DNA of 64,000 nt from contig JAKSLR010000014.1 in the NCBI GenBank assembly GCA_024401095.1, positions 1 to 64,000 on the forward strand, given 5' to 3'. Source of the stretch: Bacteroidaceae bacterium. GTDB taxonomy: Bacteria > Bacteroidota > Bacteroidia > Bacteroidales > Bacteroidaceae. The position numbers were made by a program, and so were the translations under genes. Position 1 is the first letter of the stretch, and every line of letters begins with the position of its first letter. The notes under the pieces were generated by a model. That model searched no databases, was not told the DNA's origin, and saw only the letters and a list, made by a program, of their open reading frames with translations. Below, in pieces: positions 45,839-54,485 of the stretch.

Positions 45839-47249
45839 ATTTTAATTGATTTTGTGGCCAATTTACAAGAAATAACTTTTCTGTTGCACGGGTAAATGCA
45901 GTGTAAAGCCAATGTAAATATTCTATGGTTATATTTTCCGCTGGCATATAACCTTGATCCAAATAAACATGAGACCATTGACCTCCCTGAGATTTATGAC
46001 AAGTTACTGCATAAGCATATTTAATCTGCAATGCATTAAAATACTCATTTGATTTCAGCAGTTTATATCTTTCTTTCTGAGGCTCATCCAGAAAATCCTC
46101 CACTATGTTTGAATAAAGCATCTCCTGCTGCTCTCGTGTCAAAGAAGAAGATTCACTGCGCAAAGTATCAAGAAGGACTGTTGCATCAAGTTCAAAATCA
46201 TCATAATCCGGAAATTGTAAGGTTACATCTGCAAATTGGAAACCATACATTTCTCTTTGCCTTCGAACTTTTCTTACTATTGCGATATCACCATTGGCTA
46301 TAAAATCTATTTCCTTAATCTTCTCAGTCCAGAAATAATTATTCTTGGCTATCATGATACGGTCTCCGGATGTCAGTTCATCCTCCCTTCCTAAAGCCAT
46401 ATTACGAATTCCATTATTATAGATATTGGCACGCTTGTTAGAACGGCAAATGACCATAGTATCATCTATACCTATACGGCTATAACTGGTATTCAAGGAT
46501 TCAATCAATTCTTCACCAGTAATACGACAGACATCGGAAAACCCTGATATTGTAATTTTAGGTAATTCACCCAATCCACCTCTTATAAAATTTCGCAATT
46601 GAGTAGCATTGAATAAAATACCAGACCCAACTGCCTGACGAACAACCTGAGTAAGCTCTACAGAAACAACTTCTTGACCATATTTTTCCAAAACAGATAA
46701 TGACAAAGCAGGACTATCAATTTCACCAACAGGAGGCAACTGAGCATCATCTCCCAGCAATAATAATCTACAGTTCTGTCCTGAAAAAACAAATTCCATT
46801 AAATCATCAAGCAACCTTCCTGAGCCGAATGTCAATCCTGATAATCCTTCATTCGCTATCATCGAAGCCTCATCCACAATAAACAAGGCACGATTATATT
46901 TATTAAAGCCAAGAGTAAAGCCACTATTCAAATCATTTACCGTATTTTCTCGATAAATCCGTCGATGAATAGTATATGCAGGATGTTCTGCATATTGCGA
47001 AAAAACTTTAGCAGCACGACCTGTAGGCGCCAGAAGAACCACTGGTAACTTTAGTTGATCAAGCGTTTTTACCAATGCTCCAATTAAAGAGGTTTTACCC
47101 GTACCTGCATAGCCCTTTAGTAAGAAAATTCCCCCTTGATTGCCCGAAAACAGATAATTTGATAAACTTTTTATTGCATTTTCTTGCTCGAAAGTTGGAG
47201 GCAAGCAAAAATTTTCTTTAATTTGTAGCTTGAAATAAGAATTTATCAT
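45837..47249 (-). CDS. RecD/Dda-like superfamily I DNA helicase
   Basis: The 470-residue ATPase has Walker A GYAGTGKTS (about 45-53), motif Ia VVLLAPTGRAAKVFS, Walker B LFIVDEASMI, GDDAQLPPVG as motif III, and the C-terminal UvrD-like block TCHKSQGGQWSHVYLDQ and YTAFTRATEKLFLVN. It is too short to be RecD2 and lacks RecBC partners, so it is probably a stand-alone helicase. Its role in repair or transfer is unknown. Confidence 0.9.
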   Translation of the reverse strand: MINSYFKLQIKENFCLPPTFEQENAIKSLSNYLFSGNQGGIFLLKGYAGTGKTSLIGALVKTLDQLKLPVVLLAPTGRAAKVFSQYAEHPAYTIHRRIYRENTVNDLNSGFTLGFNKYNRALFIVDEASMIANEGLSGLTFGSGRLLDDLMEFVFSGQNCRLLLLGDDAQLPPVGEIDSPALSLSVLEKYGQEVVSVELTQVVRQAVGSGILFNATQLRNFIRGGLGELPKITISGFSDVCRITGEELIESLNTSYSRIGIDDTMVICRSNKRANIYNNGIRNMALGREDELTSGDRIMIAKNNYFWTEKIKEIDFIANGDIAIVRKVRRQREMYGFQFADVTLQFPDYDDFELDATVLLDTLRSESSSLTREQQEMLYSNIVEDFLDEPQKERYKLLKSNEYFNALQIKYAYAVTCHKSQGGQWSHVYLDQGYMPAENITIEYLHWLYTAFTRATEKLFLVNWPQNQLK

Positions 47250-47302
47250 AGTAATCGAATAAAAAAATAGACAAAACGTTCGGTTATTCCGTATAATTGT
47301 CT

Positions 47303-47311
47303 TATTTTTGC
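47303..47311 (+). promoter_or_regulatory. Promoter -7 box for the pseudopilin-like gene
   Basis: TATTTTTGC, 36 bases before the ATG at 47348. Confidence 0.65.
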
Positions 47312-47347
47312 GGTACGAATATAAACAAATAAATTTAAAATACTATC

Positions 47348-48022
47348 ATGAAAAAAGTAATTAACGCAATTTTAGTACTTTGCGCACTTGGATTGTTATG
47401 GGTTTGCTACAGCAGCATCATGGGTCCTATCAACTTCGATGCTGAGAAGACAGCAAGAGAGAAGGCAGTTATTGCTAGTCTGATCAACATTCGTAAGGCA
47501 CAGTCTGAGTACCGTACTCAGCATATGGGTAAGTACACAGACAATTTCGATTCATTGATTGATTTCGTTAAGAATGGCAAGCTTCCATTCATCATGAAGG
47601 TAGGTGTTCTTTCTGACGAGCAGCTTGAGAAGGGTATGACTGAGGCTAAGGCAGCAGCTATCGTTCGTAGTGGTGACGCAGCAGCTATCGCAGCAAACGG
47701 TCTTCAGAACTTCCGTCGTGATACTGTATGGGTAAGTGTAATTGATACTATTTTCGGTGGTAATTTCAATGCAGACTCTTTGAAGTACATCCCATTCTCT
47801 GGTGGTAAGATTTTCGAGATGGCAGTACGTAGCGATACTACTGACAAGGGTCAGCCATTGAACCTTTTCGAGGCAAAAGCTTCATACGATACTTATTTGT
47901 CAGATCTTGACAAGCAGGAGTTGATCAACTTGAAGGATACTCAGACTAAGTTGTTCAAGTACTGTGGTTTGAAGGTTGGTGATATCGAATCTCCAAACAA
48001 CAATGCAGGTAACTGGGAGTAA
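47348..48022 (+). CDS. Single-TM protein with pseudopilin-like N-terminal half
   Basis: The 224-residue product has one TM helix (about 5-25), then an amphipathic stretch AREKAVIASLINIRKAQSEY and GKYTDNFDSLIDFVKNG. This order (TM, helix with I/L spacing, RKAQSEY, GxY, L-FV) resembles pseudopilins of type II secretion, but there is no prepilin peptidase site (G/FxxxE). The second half is charged, with no known domain. Codon use is strongly AAG-rich, unlike its neighbours, as in highly expressed genes. The next gene starts inside it. Confidence 0.7.
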   Translation: MKKVINAILVLCALGLLWVCYSSIMGPINFDAEKTAREKAVIASLINIRKAQSEYRTQHMGKYTDNFDSLIDFVKNGKLPFIMKVGVLSDEQLEKGMTEAKAAAIVRSGDAAAIAANGLQNFRRDTVWVSVIDTIFGGNFNADSLKYIPFSGGKIFEMAVRSDTTDKGQPLNLFEAKASYDTYLSDLDKQELINLKDTQTKLFKYCGLKVGDIESPNNNAGNWE

Positions 48023-48812
48023 TCAAAACCTATATAAAAGTCTATCCATCCGTCTTTGTACGGATGGATTTTCTTTTTTTGTATCTTCGCCAGAAGGTAC
48101 AAATACATATATACCTTATTTTATAAACCCTACTATTTCCCTTTCGGCTAACTTAAAAGAAGCAATAGCTCAGCTGCCAGAACTGCAGGAATCCTACAAG
48201 AAAGTTCAAGTCCTGATAACAGGTCCAAGCAGCATGGTGCCATTTGAGCTCTTTGAAGAAGAAAGAATCAACGATTTGTACAATTTCAACTTTCCTCATC
48301 GTAAGGGAGGAACTGTTTTGTACAACATATTACCTAAGAGCAATACAACCATTCTTTTCTCACTGGACAAGAGTGCTTTCCAGTTGATAAATGAAACTTA
48401 CCCTCATGCAAAATATTACTCGGTAGAAAGTCCAGTAATAGAATATCTTACAGAAAAATCCAAGTTGCGGGAAACACAAAAGTTATACGTTTATTTCCAC
48501 GAGCGCACTTTAAACATATACATCTTCAATAATGGCAAATTATATTTTGCCAACAACTTCACTTATACAGAACTTAATGACGCCATATACTTCGTTTTAC
48601 AAATATGGAAGTCACAAGGTCTGAACCAGTTTACAGATGAATTACACCTAATGGGTGTTCTGCCAGACGAAGAAAGCACACGCAAAGAACTTCGACGTTA
48701 CATTAAACAAGTTTACCAGAATAATCCTGTCGCAGAGTTTGGACTGAAAGCAGAAGAAGCACAGTTACAAATCCCCTACGATTTACAGATATTAATACAT
48801 CGCGGCATATAA
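48003..48812 (+). CDS. DUF3822-family protein
   Basis: The 269-residue protein starts at an ATG 20 bp inside the gene before it. The N-terminal beta hairpin LSIRLCTDGFSFFV and the second half KLYVYFHERTLNIYIFNNGK then ELHLMGVLP are laid out like the phosphate-loop strands of actin-like ATPases such as PilM or GspL. I infer a fold only; catalytic residues are not clear. It sits between the pseudopilin-like gene and rsmD. Confidence 0.8.
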   Translation: MQVTGSNQNLYKSLSIRLCTDGFSFFVSSPEGTNTYIPYFINPTISLSANLKEAIAQLPELQESYKKVQVLITGPSSMVPFELFEEERINDLYNFNFPHRKGGTVLYNILPKSNTTILFSLDKSAFQLINETYPHAKYYSVESPVIEYLTEKSKLRETQKLYVYFHERTLNIYIFNNGKLYFANNFTYTELNDAIYFVLQIWKSQGLNQFTDELHLMGVLPDEESTRKELRRYIKQVYQNNPVAEFGLKAEEAQLQIPYDLQILIHRGI

Positions 48813-48832
48813 CGGCGCGAATAATCTAGCCC

Positions 48833-49363
48833 ATGAGAGTAATCAGCGGTATCTACAAACACAGACGTTTCGACGTCCCTAAGAGTTTCAAAGCACGTCC
48901 TACTACCGACTTTGCAAAAGAAAATCTTTTCAATGTCCTATACAATTATCTGGATTTTGAAGGCATTTCTGCATTAGACCTTTTTGCAGGAACAGGAAGC
49001 ATCAGTATTGAACTGGTAAGTAGAGGTTGTGAAAAGGTAATATCTGTAGAAAAAGACCGCCAACACTTTGCCTTTATAAAAAAGGTCATGAGCGAAGTAA
49101 AAACAGAAAAATGTATGCCTGTTTGCGGCGATGTATTTAAGTTCATTAGTCGCAGCACAGAGCATTTCGACTTCATCTTTGCCGACCCCCCTTATGCCTT
49201 AACAGAGCTCGCTAAAATCCCTGATTTGATCTTTGAGCATAATCTACTTAATGAAGATGGATTATTCGTTCTAGAGCACGGAAAAGACTATGATTTCAGT
49301 CAACATGCTCACTTCTTGGAGCATAGAGAATATGGGAGTGTAAACTTCTCCTTCTTCCACTAA
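48833..49363 (+). CDS. rsmD: 16S rRNA (guanine966-N2)-methyltransferase
   Basis: The 176-residue SAM enzyme has LDLFAGTGSISIELVSRG as motif I and the catalytic FADPPYAL as motif IV. The N-terminal MRVISGIYKHRRFDVP matches RsmD. It starts 20 bp after the DUF3822 gene. Confidence 0.94.
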   Translation: MRVISGIYKHRRFDVPKSFKARPTTDFAKENLFNVLYNYLDFEGISALDLFAGTGSISIELVSRGCEKVISVEKDRQHFAFIKKVMSEVKTEKCMPVCGDVFKFISRSTEHFDFIFADPPYALTELAKIPDLIFEHNLLNEDGLFVLEHGKDYDFSQHAHFLEHREYGSVNFSFFH

Positions 49364-49489
49364 TTATTCTGCTTTTCTACTTTGGGAAATTCCCCTTTCA
49401 ACAAATTAAAAGAAGATTTGTTACCTATTGACAGAAGTCTGCCAATAGCATGACAGAGTCTAATTGGTTTATAAATAATAAGTAAAATA

Positions 49490-49525
49490 ACAGGCGGAAA
49501 CACTAAAATGTTTCCGCCTGTTTTT
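49490..49525. terminator. Terminator between rsmD and the beta-barrel gene
   Basis: A perfect 13-bp stem (49490-49502 with 49509-49521) with a 6-nt loop and T-rich tail on the + strand. The reverse strand side is A/T-rich and may stop the opposing gene too. Confidence 0.88.
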
Positions 49526-49531
49526 ATGTTT

Positions 49532-52500
49532 TTATTCTGGACGACCAAATCCACCACGGCCACCGCCGCCGAAGCCTCCTCGGCCACCACCAAAACCACC
49601 CATACCAGGGCCGCCGAAACCACCAGGACCACCCATTCCACGCATTCTATCACGCATATCTTTGCTACCCATGATGTTCAAGCGATAAGTGAACTTCAAC
49701 ATAGCATAACTGTTGATGGCATAATTCTCACTATCTGACTGCATGGCAGCAGTAATGCTACGGCTAATGTTGCTCTGGTTTTGCAAGATATCATAGAACT
49801 GCAGAGTAAGAGTTGCCTTTCTCTTAAAGAGGCTCTGAGCTATCTGAGCATTCCAGATAAGTTCGTTAGTGTTGAATGAAGCATCAGAGTAACCACGACG
49901 ACTACTGTTAGTCAAGTCTGTAGAAATCTGCATATTCCAAGGCAAATTGATATTACCGTTGATACCGTATGAAAAGTTGTAGGTCTTCAGATTTGCAGTT
50001 GGTTGAAGCTTATTCTTTGCATCGCTGAACTGGATACTACCATTCAAACCAATATCAAACAAGTCTGTACGGAAAGCAAAATTCAAACGTTCGCTCAAAC
50101 TTAAGTTCTTGGTCTGGTTCATAATGAAACCACCGTTTTTCTCAAGGTTCTTGAAACTTTTGAAGAACTCATCAAAACCCTTGTCCAAAACAATCTCACC
50201 CTGTACCTTATTATCTTTATCATTATAATAAGAAGACATATTGTTGAAAGAGACATTTGAGAAAGAGCCAATGGTGAAACGCTTATCCTTCAATGCTGTA
50301 TTGAAAACAAACATACCCATGGTATTCCAGTTACCACCATCAATGTTCTTTGGCATAGATACAGAAGCACCAGTTACATTGTCATAAACCACAACATTAC
50401 TTACATTGTTAGAGGTATTACGATAACTCAAATTAGTCATGAAGCTAGTCTGTGTATCAATCAGGAACGTGTTGAACATCAAACTGATATTGTTGCTGTA
50501 TGAAGGTTCCAACTCAGGGTTACCACCAGAAATACTCAGAGGGTTTGAGTTGTTAACAACAGGAATCATATTATTGATACTTGGCTGTGAAGCATTGTTA
50601 CGCCACTGCAAACGCAAACGAGTCTGCTTGTTGAAGTTGTAACGGTAATCAATAGAAGGAGCCAAGTTATAATAATTGTGAGAGAATTCACCCATTGAAC
50701 CATACTGCTCATAAAAGGTCTGAGTATGCTGTGGACGCCAAGTTGCACCTGCATTCAACTGCCACTTAGAGCGATTGACACGCAAGGTCATACCAAGGTT
50801 CTGGTCATCAAACTTGTTTTCAACCATCTTACTTAAGTCACCGTCACGGTAGTGTTCATACCCTACAGGTAATGTTCCAATCACGCTATTCGAACTCAGA
50901 AGATTTGACAAATCATAAATATTCTGGTCATTCTTGCTGTAACGATGATTGAACTGGTAACTAAACTGAAGGAAACCACCAGTAAAGATTGGTTCACTAT
51001 AAGTCAAACGAGTTGAATAATTGTAATTCTTGGTAGGAGTATTTGTATAGCGACGAATCATGTTATCCATATTTGTCTGGAATAACCATTGATCGTTATT
51101 TGTATAGCTATCACTTTCTCCGTGAGTATATCCAGCAGTAGCACGTACAGTCAAGTTACGGCCATTATCACCAAACTTATGGTTGTACTGTAACTCACCA
51201 GATACATTCTTGCTATTGCTTCCAGAAAGAGAAGAAGAATTCTGTGCATTACGTAAAGCCAACTTCTGCGCATCAGACAATGCAGAAAAGACATCAACTT
51301 TAGCGTCCTTCAGGAAACTCTGGATAGAATTCCATAAAGACTGGTCCTCACCTGGGTTTGTAGCAACAGAAGTAGAAAGGCTGGTATTAGAACCTTCACC
51401 CTCACTATAAGAAGCACGAGGACGGAAAATCAAGTTATCATGAGTTGTTGGCTTCCACTCCAAACGATAGTCAAAATTCACGCTCTTGTTCTTATTTTCT
51501 CTTGAAGAGGTGCTATTTCCAAACAAGCCAGACTGGAAATTATGGTTAGAACTCTTACTAGCGCTGAAACTATCAGAATAGCTGTAGCGAATGTTACCAC
51601 CCATCTCAATCTTCTTATTCTCCATAGCAAAGTTAGCACCCAGAGTCTGACGCTTGGTAACACCGTTACCGCCACCCATACGGAAGCCACCGCCACCACC
51701 AGGGAAGCCCATGTCATTCGTGTTATTCAAGTTTGCCATGACAGAATACTGATAAGAATCAGAGAAACGGTTCACATTTCCTTGGCCCTGCCAACGTCCC
51801 TTAGTACCAATTCCACCTGTGATATTTGCAAAAGTACCCTGGTTCTGACCTTTCTTCATTGTCAAGTCAATAACAGCTTCTTCTTCGCCATCATCAATAC
51901 CTGTAACACGAGCTAAGTCACTTTTCTTGTCATAAGCCTTGATCTTGTCAACCATGTCAACAGTTAAGTTTTTCATAGCAACCTGAGTATCTCCAGAGAA
52001 AAACTCCTTACCATTTACAAGAATCTTAGAAATGTCCTTACCATTCAAGGTAATCTTTCCATCCTCACTAACCTCTGCACCAGGAATCTTTTTCACCAGC
52101 TCTTCAAGAGCAGAACCTTCAGGAACACGATAGGCAGAAACATTATACTGTACAGTATCTTCCTTTACCTCTACCTGAGCAGCTTGAGCTGTCACAACAG
52201 CCTCCTTCAACAAGACTGCATCTTCGTCCAACTTAATAGTGCCGACATTTACCTGTGTTTTACTTGTGGTCAGGGTAACAGCCTGTACCTTTGTTCTAAA
52301 ACCCACAAAAGAGAATTTTACTACATACTTACCAGCTTTGACAGCAGGTAAAGTAAAATAACCATTGGGATTTGATACACAACCATTGACATAAGTGCTA
52401 TCTGGCAGCTGAAGAATCTGCACAGTAGCCTGATCAATTGGTTCTCCACTGCTTTCTACAACACGACCTGACACAGTAATTCTCTGAGCTGATGCTGATA

Positions 52501-52546
52501 TTACAGACAAGATCATTAACAGTGAAAATAAAACTCTTTTTACCAT
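49532..52546 (-). CDS. TonB-dependent receptor-like outer-membrane beta-barrel with Gly/Arg-rich tail
   Basis: The 1004-residue protein has a signal peptide (about 1-21), a carboxypeptidase-regulatory-like beta domain (about 22-105, ITVSGRVVESSGEPI), a plug (about 120-215) and a long barrel of the OMP_b-brl_3 type. Two low-complexity parts are odd: a Gly-rich loop near 285-300 and a C-terminal tail of about 40 residues rich in Gly, Arg, Met and Phe. The tail replaces the usual final aromatic strand signal, so the barrel must end earlier. The substrate is unknown. The ATG at 52546 is preferred over 52573. Confidence 0.88.
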   Translation of the reverse strand: MVKRVLFSLLMILSVISASAQRITVSGRVVESSGEPIDQATVQILQLPDSTYVNGCVSNPNGYFTLPAVKAGKYVVKFSFVGFRTKVQAVTLTTSKTQVNVGTIKLDEDAVLLKEAVVTAQAAQVEVKEDTVQYNVSAYRVPEGSALEELVKKIPGAEVSEDGKITLNGKDISKILVNGKEFFSGDTQVAMKNLTVDMVDKIKAYDKKSDLARVTGIDDGEEEAVIDLTMKKGQNQGTFANITGGIGTKGRWQGQGNVNRFSDSYQYSVMANLNNTNDMGFPGGGGGFRMGGGNGVTKRQTLGANFAMENKKIEMGGNIRYSYSDSFSASKSSNHNFQSGLFGNSTSSRENKNKSVNFDYRLEWKPTTHDNLIFRPRASYSEGEGSNTSLSTSVATNPGEDQSLWNSIQSFLKDAKVDVFSALSDAQKLALRNAQNSSSLSGSNSKNVSGELQYNHKFGDNGRNLTVRATAGYTHGESDSYTNNDQWLFQTNMDNMIRRYTNTPTKNYNYSTRLTYSEPIFTGGFLQFSYQFNHRYSKNDQNIYDLSNLLSSNSVIGTLPVGYEHYRDGDLSKMVENKFDDQNLGMTLRVNRSKWQLNAGATWRPQHTQTFYEQYGSMGEFSHNYYNLAPSIDYRYNFNKQTRLRLQWRNNASQPSINNMIPVVNNSNPLSISGGNPELEPSYSNNISLMFNTFLIDTQTSFMTNLSYRNTSNNVSNVVVYDNVTGASVSMPKNIDGGNWNTMGMFVFNTALKDKRFTIGSFSNVSFNNMSSYYNDKDNKVQGEIVLDKGFDEFFKSFKNLEKNGGFIMNQTKNLSLSERLNFAFRTDLFDIGLNGSIQFSDAKNKLQPTANLKTYNFSYGINGNINLPWNMQISTDLTNSSRRGYSDASFNTNELIWNAQIAQSLFKRKATLTLQFYDILQNQSNISRSITAAMQSDSENYAINSYAMLKFTYRLNIMGSKDMRDRMRGMGGPGGFGGPGMGGFGGGRGGFGGGGRGGFGRPE

Positions 52547-52585
52547 ATTTATATTTGCATTTATTGATTTCACTTCAAATTGGAT

Positions 52586-52594
52586 GCAAAATTA
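52586..52594 (-). promoter_or_regulatory. Promoter -7 box for the beta-barrel gene
   Basis: TAATTTTGC on the reverse strand, 39 bases before the ATG at 52546. Confidence 0.65.
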
Positions 52595-52626
52595 CTAAAA
52601 AGGTTTAACCCAGAAAAAAAGACTCA

Positions 52627-52658
52627 TCGATAAAAAGTGGGAGTTTGTCGATAAAGTG
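52627..52658. repeat. Two TCGATAAA..GTG direct repeats upstream of aroB
   Basis: TCGATAAAAAGTG (52627-52639) and TCGATAAAGTG (52648-52658) repeat 21 bp apart, just before the aroB -7 box. They could be a regulator site, or chance. Confidence 0.4.
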
Positions 52659-52659
52659 C

Positions 52660-52668
52660 TATATTTGC
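52660..52668 (+). promoter_or_regulatory. Promoter -7 box for aroB
   Basis: TATATTTGC, 24 bases before the ATG at 52693. Confidence 0.72.
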
Positions 52669-52692
52669 ACTCAAAAGGGGGTAAAAACTGTT

Positions 52693-53745
52693 ATGAAAAA
52701 GCAAAAAATAATCATTTCTGGTGATTTGAAGGTAAGTTTAAAAGAAGCCATTGATGCTTGTCCACACGACAAGATTTTCATTCTTACAGATACCGTAACA
52801 CTTCAATTGTGCAAACCAGTCATTGATTCTTTTGAATTCTTGGAAGACGCATGTTATATAACTATAGGTGCAACAGATGTACATAAGACCATAGAATCTC
52901 TTATCCACGTCTGGACAGAATTAGGAGACAAGGGAGGTTCCCGAAAATCCCTACTTATTAATTTAGGTGGTGGTATGATAACAGATCTAGGTGGCTTTGC
53001 AGCCTCAACATTCAAGCGTGGCATTCAATACATTAATATTCCAACTACCCTTTTATCAATGGTAGATGCTGCCGTTGGAGGAAAGACAGGAATAAACTTC
53101 AACGGTCTAAAAAATGAGATAGGCGTCTTTAACCCTGCTTCTAGTGTACTTCTAGACACTCTGTTTCTTCGCACATTAGATTATGCAAATATCTGCAGTG
53201 GCTATGCAGAAATGCTTAAACATGGACTGATCAGTACGACCGAACATTGGAGTGACTTACTTCAATTTGACCTCAATGAAGTTGACTATGCGCAACTGCA
53301 AGAACTTGTTGCCCATAGTGTTCATATCAAGGAACAAATAGTAGAGCAAGACCCCTACGAACAAAGCATACGTAAAGCCCTGAATCTAGGCCATACCGTC
53401 GGCCATGCTTTTGAAAGTCTTGCACTTGCACAGAATCGTCCTGTACTACATGGCTATGCTGTTGCCTGGGGATGTATCTGCGAATTATACCTCTCTGCCA
53501 CAAAAGTTGGCTTTCCTATGGACAAACTTCGTCAAACCATACAATTTATAAAAGAATCCTACGGCCAGTTCATCATTACCTGTAAGGAATATGACCAATT
53601 GTACGAGTTCATGAAACACGACAAGAAGAATTCTTCTGGCATTATTAATTTCACCCTTTTAGGTGAGATTGGCGACATTCGAATAAACCAGACCGCAACT
53701 AAAGAAGAAATCTTTGAGATGTTTGATTTCTTCCGCGAAGGATAA
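52693..53745 (+). CDS. aroB: 3-dehydroquinate synthase
   Basis: The 350-residue NAD- and metal-dependent enzyme forms dehydroquinate from DAHP in the shikimate pathway. It has GGGMITDLGGFAAST, IPTTLLSMVDAAVGGKTGIN and LNLGHTVGHAFES, with the Zn-binding His/Glu residues in place. The start at 52693 follows the promoter; an in-frame ATG-like start at 52645 lies before it. Confidence 0.95.
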   Translation: MKKQKIIISGDLKVSLKEAIDACPHDKIFILTDTVTLQLCKPVIDSFEFLEDACYITIGATDVHKTIESLIHVWTELGDKGGSRKSLLINLGGGMITDLGGFAASTFKRGIQYINIPTTLLSMVDAAVGGKTGINFNGLKNEIGVFNPASSVLLDTLFLRTLDYANICSGYAEMLKHGLISTTEHWSDLLQFDLNEVDYAQLQELVAHSVHIKEQIVEQDPYEQSIRKALNLGHTVGHAFESLALAQNRPVLHGYAVAWGCICELYLSATKVGFPMDKLRQTIQFIKESYGQFIITCKEYDQLYEFMKHDKKNSSGIINFTLLGEIGDIRINQTATKEEIFEMFDFFREG

Positions 53746-53778
53746 AAAAATCCCCAGAAATTTCTGGGGATTAATTTT
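53745..53778. terminator. Bidirectional terminator between aroB and the acidic gene
   Basis: A perfect 24-bp palindrome (53749-53760 with 53761-53772) is flanked by A-run and T-run. Confidence 0.88.
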
Positions 53779-53794
53779 TTATCTCACAAAAAGG

Positions 53795-54121
53795 CTAATC
53801 TTCATCTTCCAAAGTTTCAGCATACTCCAATTCTCCGAGAACAACCTGCTGAACATCTTCCAATTCGAATTCGCCCATCTTTTCTTTCTTGGCTGTTTTT
53901 ACAACATGTGCGGCAACAGCTTCGGTATCAATTTCAACCTCAGCATCAGTGTCTCCGAAAGTTTCCGCATAATACTCCCAGATAACATCCAAGAAATACT
54001 GAATCAATTCATCATCGAACTTTTCCTTTACATCGGCAGAGATGTAGTTCCGGATAAATTCGATTGTTTTCAAATCATCAATATCTTCCTGCTGGAAAAT
54101 ATCTTCCAAAGACTCACCCAT
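53795..54121 (-). CDS. Small acidic protein encoded after trxA, function unknown
   Basis: The 108-residue product is very acidic and mostly helical by composition, with no Cys, signal peptide or TM segment. It starts 1 bp after trxA and so is made with it. I know no function; a thioredoxin partner or an inhibitor is possible but only by position. Confidence 0.75.
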   Translation of the reverse strand: MGESLEDIFQQEDIDDLKTIEFIRNYISADVKEKFDDELIQYFLDVIWEYYAETFGDTDAEVEIDTEAVAAHVVKTAKKEKMGEFELEDVQQVVLGELEYAETLEDED

Positions 54122-54122
54122 A

Positions 54123-54437
54123 TTAAAGAATTGCTTTCAGTTTATCCTCAAGTACATTCTTGGCAGCAGCTCCAACGTTCTTGTCAACCACCTCACCATT
54201 TTTAATATAAAGCACAGTTGGCACATTTCGAATTCCGAACTTGTCAACTAAATCTTCACACTCCTCAATATCCACCTTACCTACGATAGCCTGACCTTCA
54301 TAAGTCTTGGCAATATCCTCTACGTATGGACCAATCTTTTTGCAAGGACCACACCATGTAGCCCAGAAATCCAACATCATTGGCTTACCCTGTGCAGCCA
54401 ATTCTTCATAATTCTGATCTGTAATCTGTAATGCCAT
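54123..54437 (-). CDS. trxA: Thioredoxin
   Basis: The 104-residue cytosolic disulfide reductase has the active site WATWCGPCKK with C29 and C32, the buried Asp in MMLDFW, and the cis-Pro in VPTVLYIKNG. It has its own promoter at 54467-54475. Confidence 0.96.
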   Translation of the reverse strand: MALQITDQNYEELAAQGKPMMLDFWATWCGPCKKIGPYVEDIAKTYEGQAIVGKVDIEECEDLVDKFGIRNVPTVLYIKNGEVVDKNVGAAAKNVLEDKLKAIL

Positions 54438-54466
54438 AACTTTATGTTTTTAATATTATTACGTTT

Positions 54467-54475
54467 GCAAAGATA
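54467..54475 (-). promoter_or_regulatory. Promoter -7 box for trxA
   Basis: TATCTTTGC on the reverse strand, 29 bases before the ATG. Confidence 0.75.
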
Positions 54476-54485
54476 ATGATTTATT

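Noticed and set aside
49360-49653. Reverse-strand open frame of 97 codons after rsmD
   Set aside because: It runs antisense-frame through the beta-barrel 3' end and across the strong hairpin at 49490-49521, with no start signal beyond it.
53714-54205. Open frame of 163 codons on the + strand over the trxA region
   Set aside because: It is antisense to trxA and the acidic gene and has no promoter; the reverse-strand genes have clear motifs.
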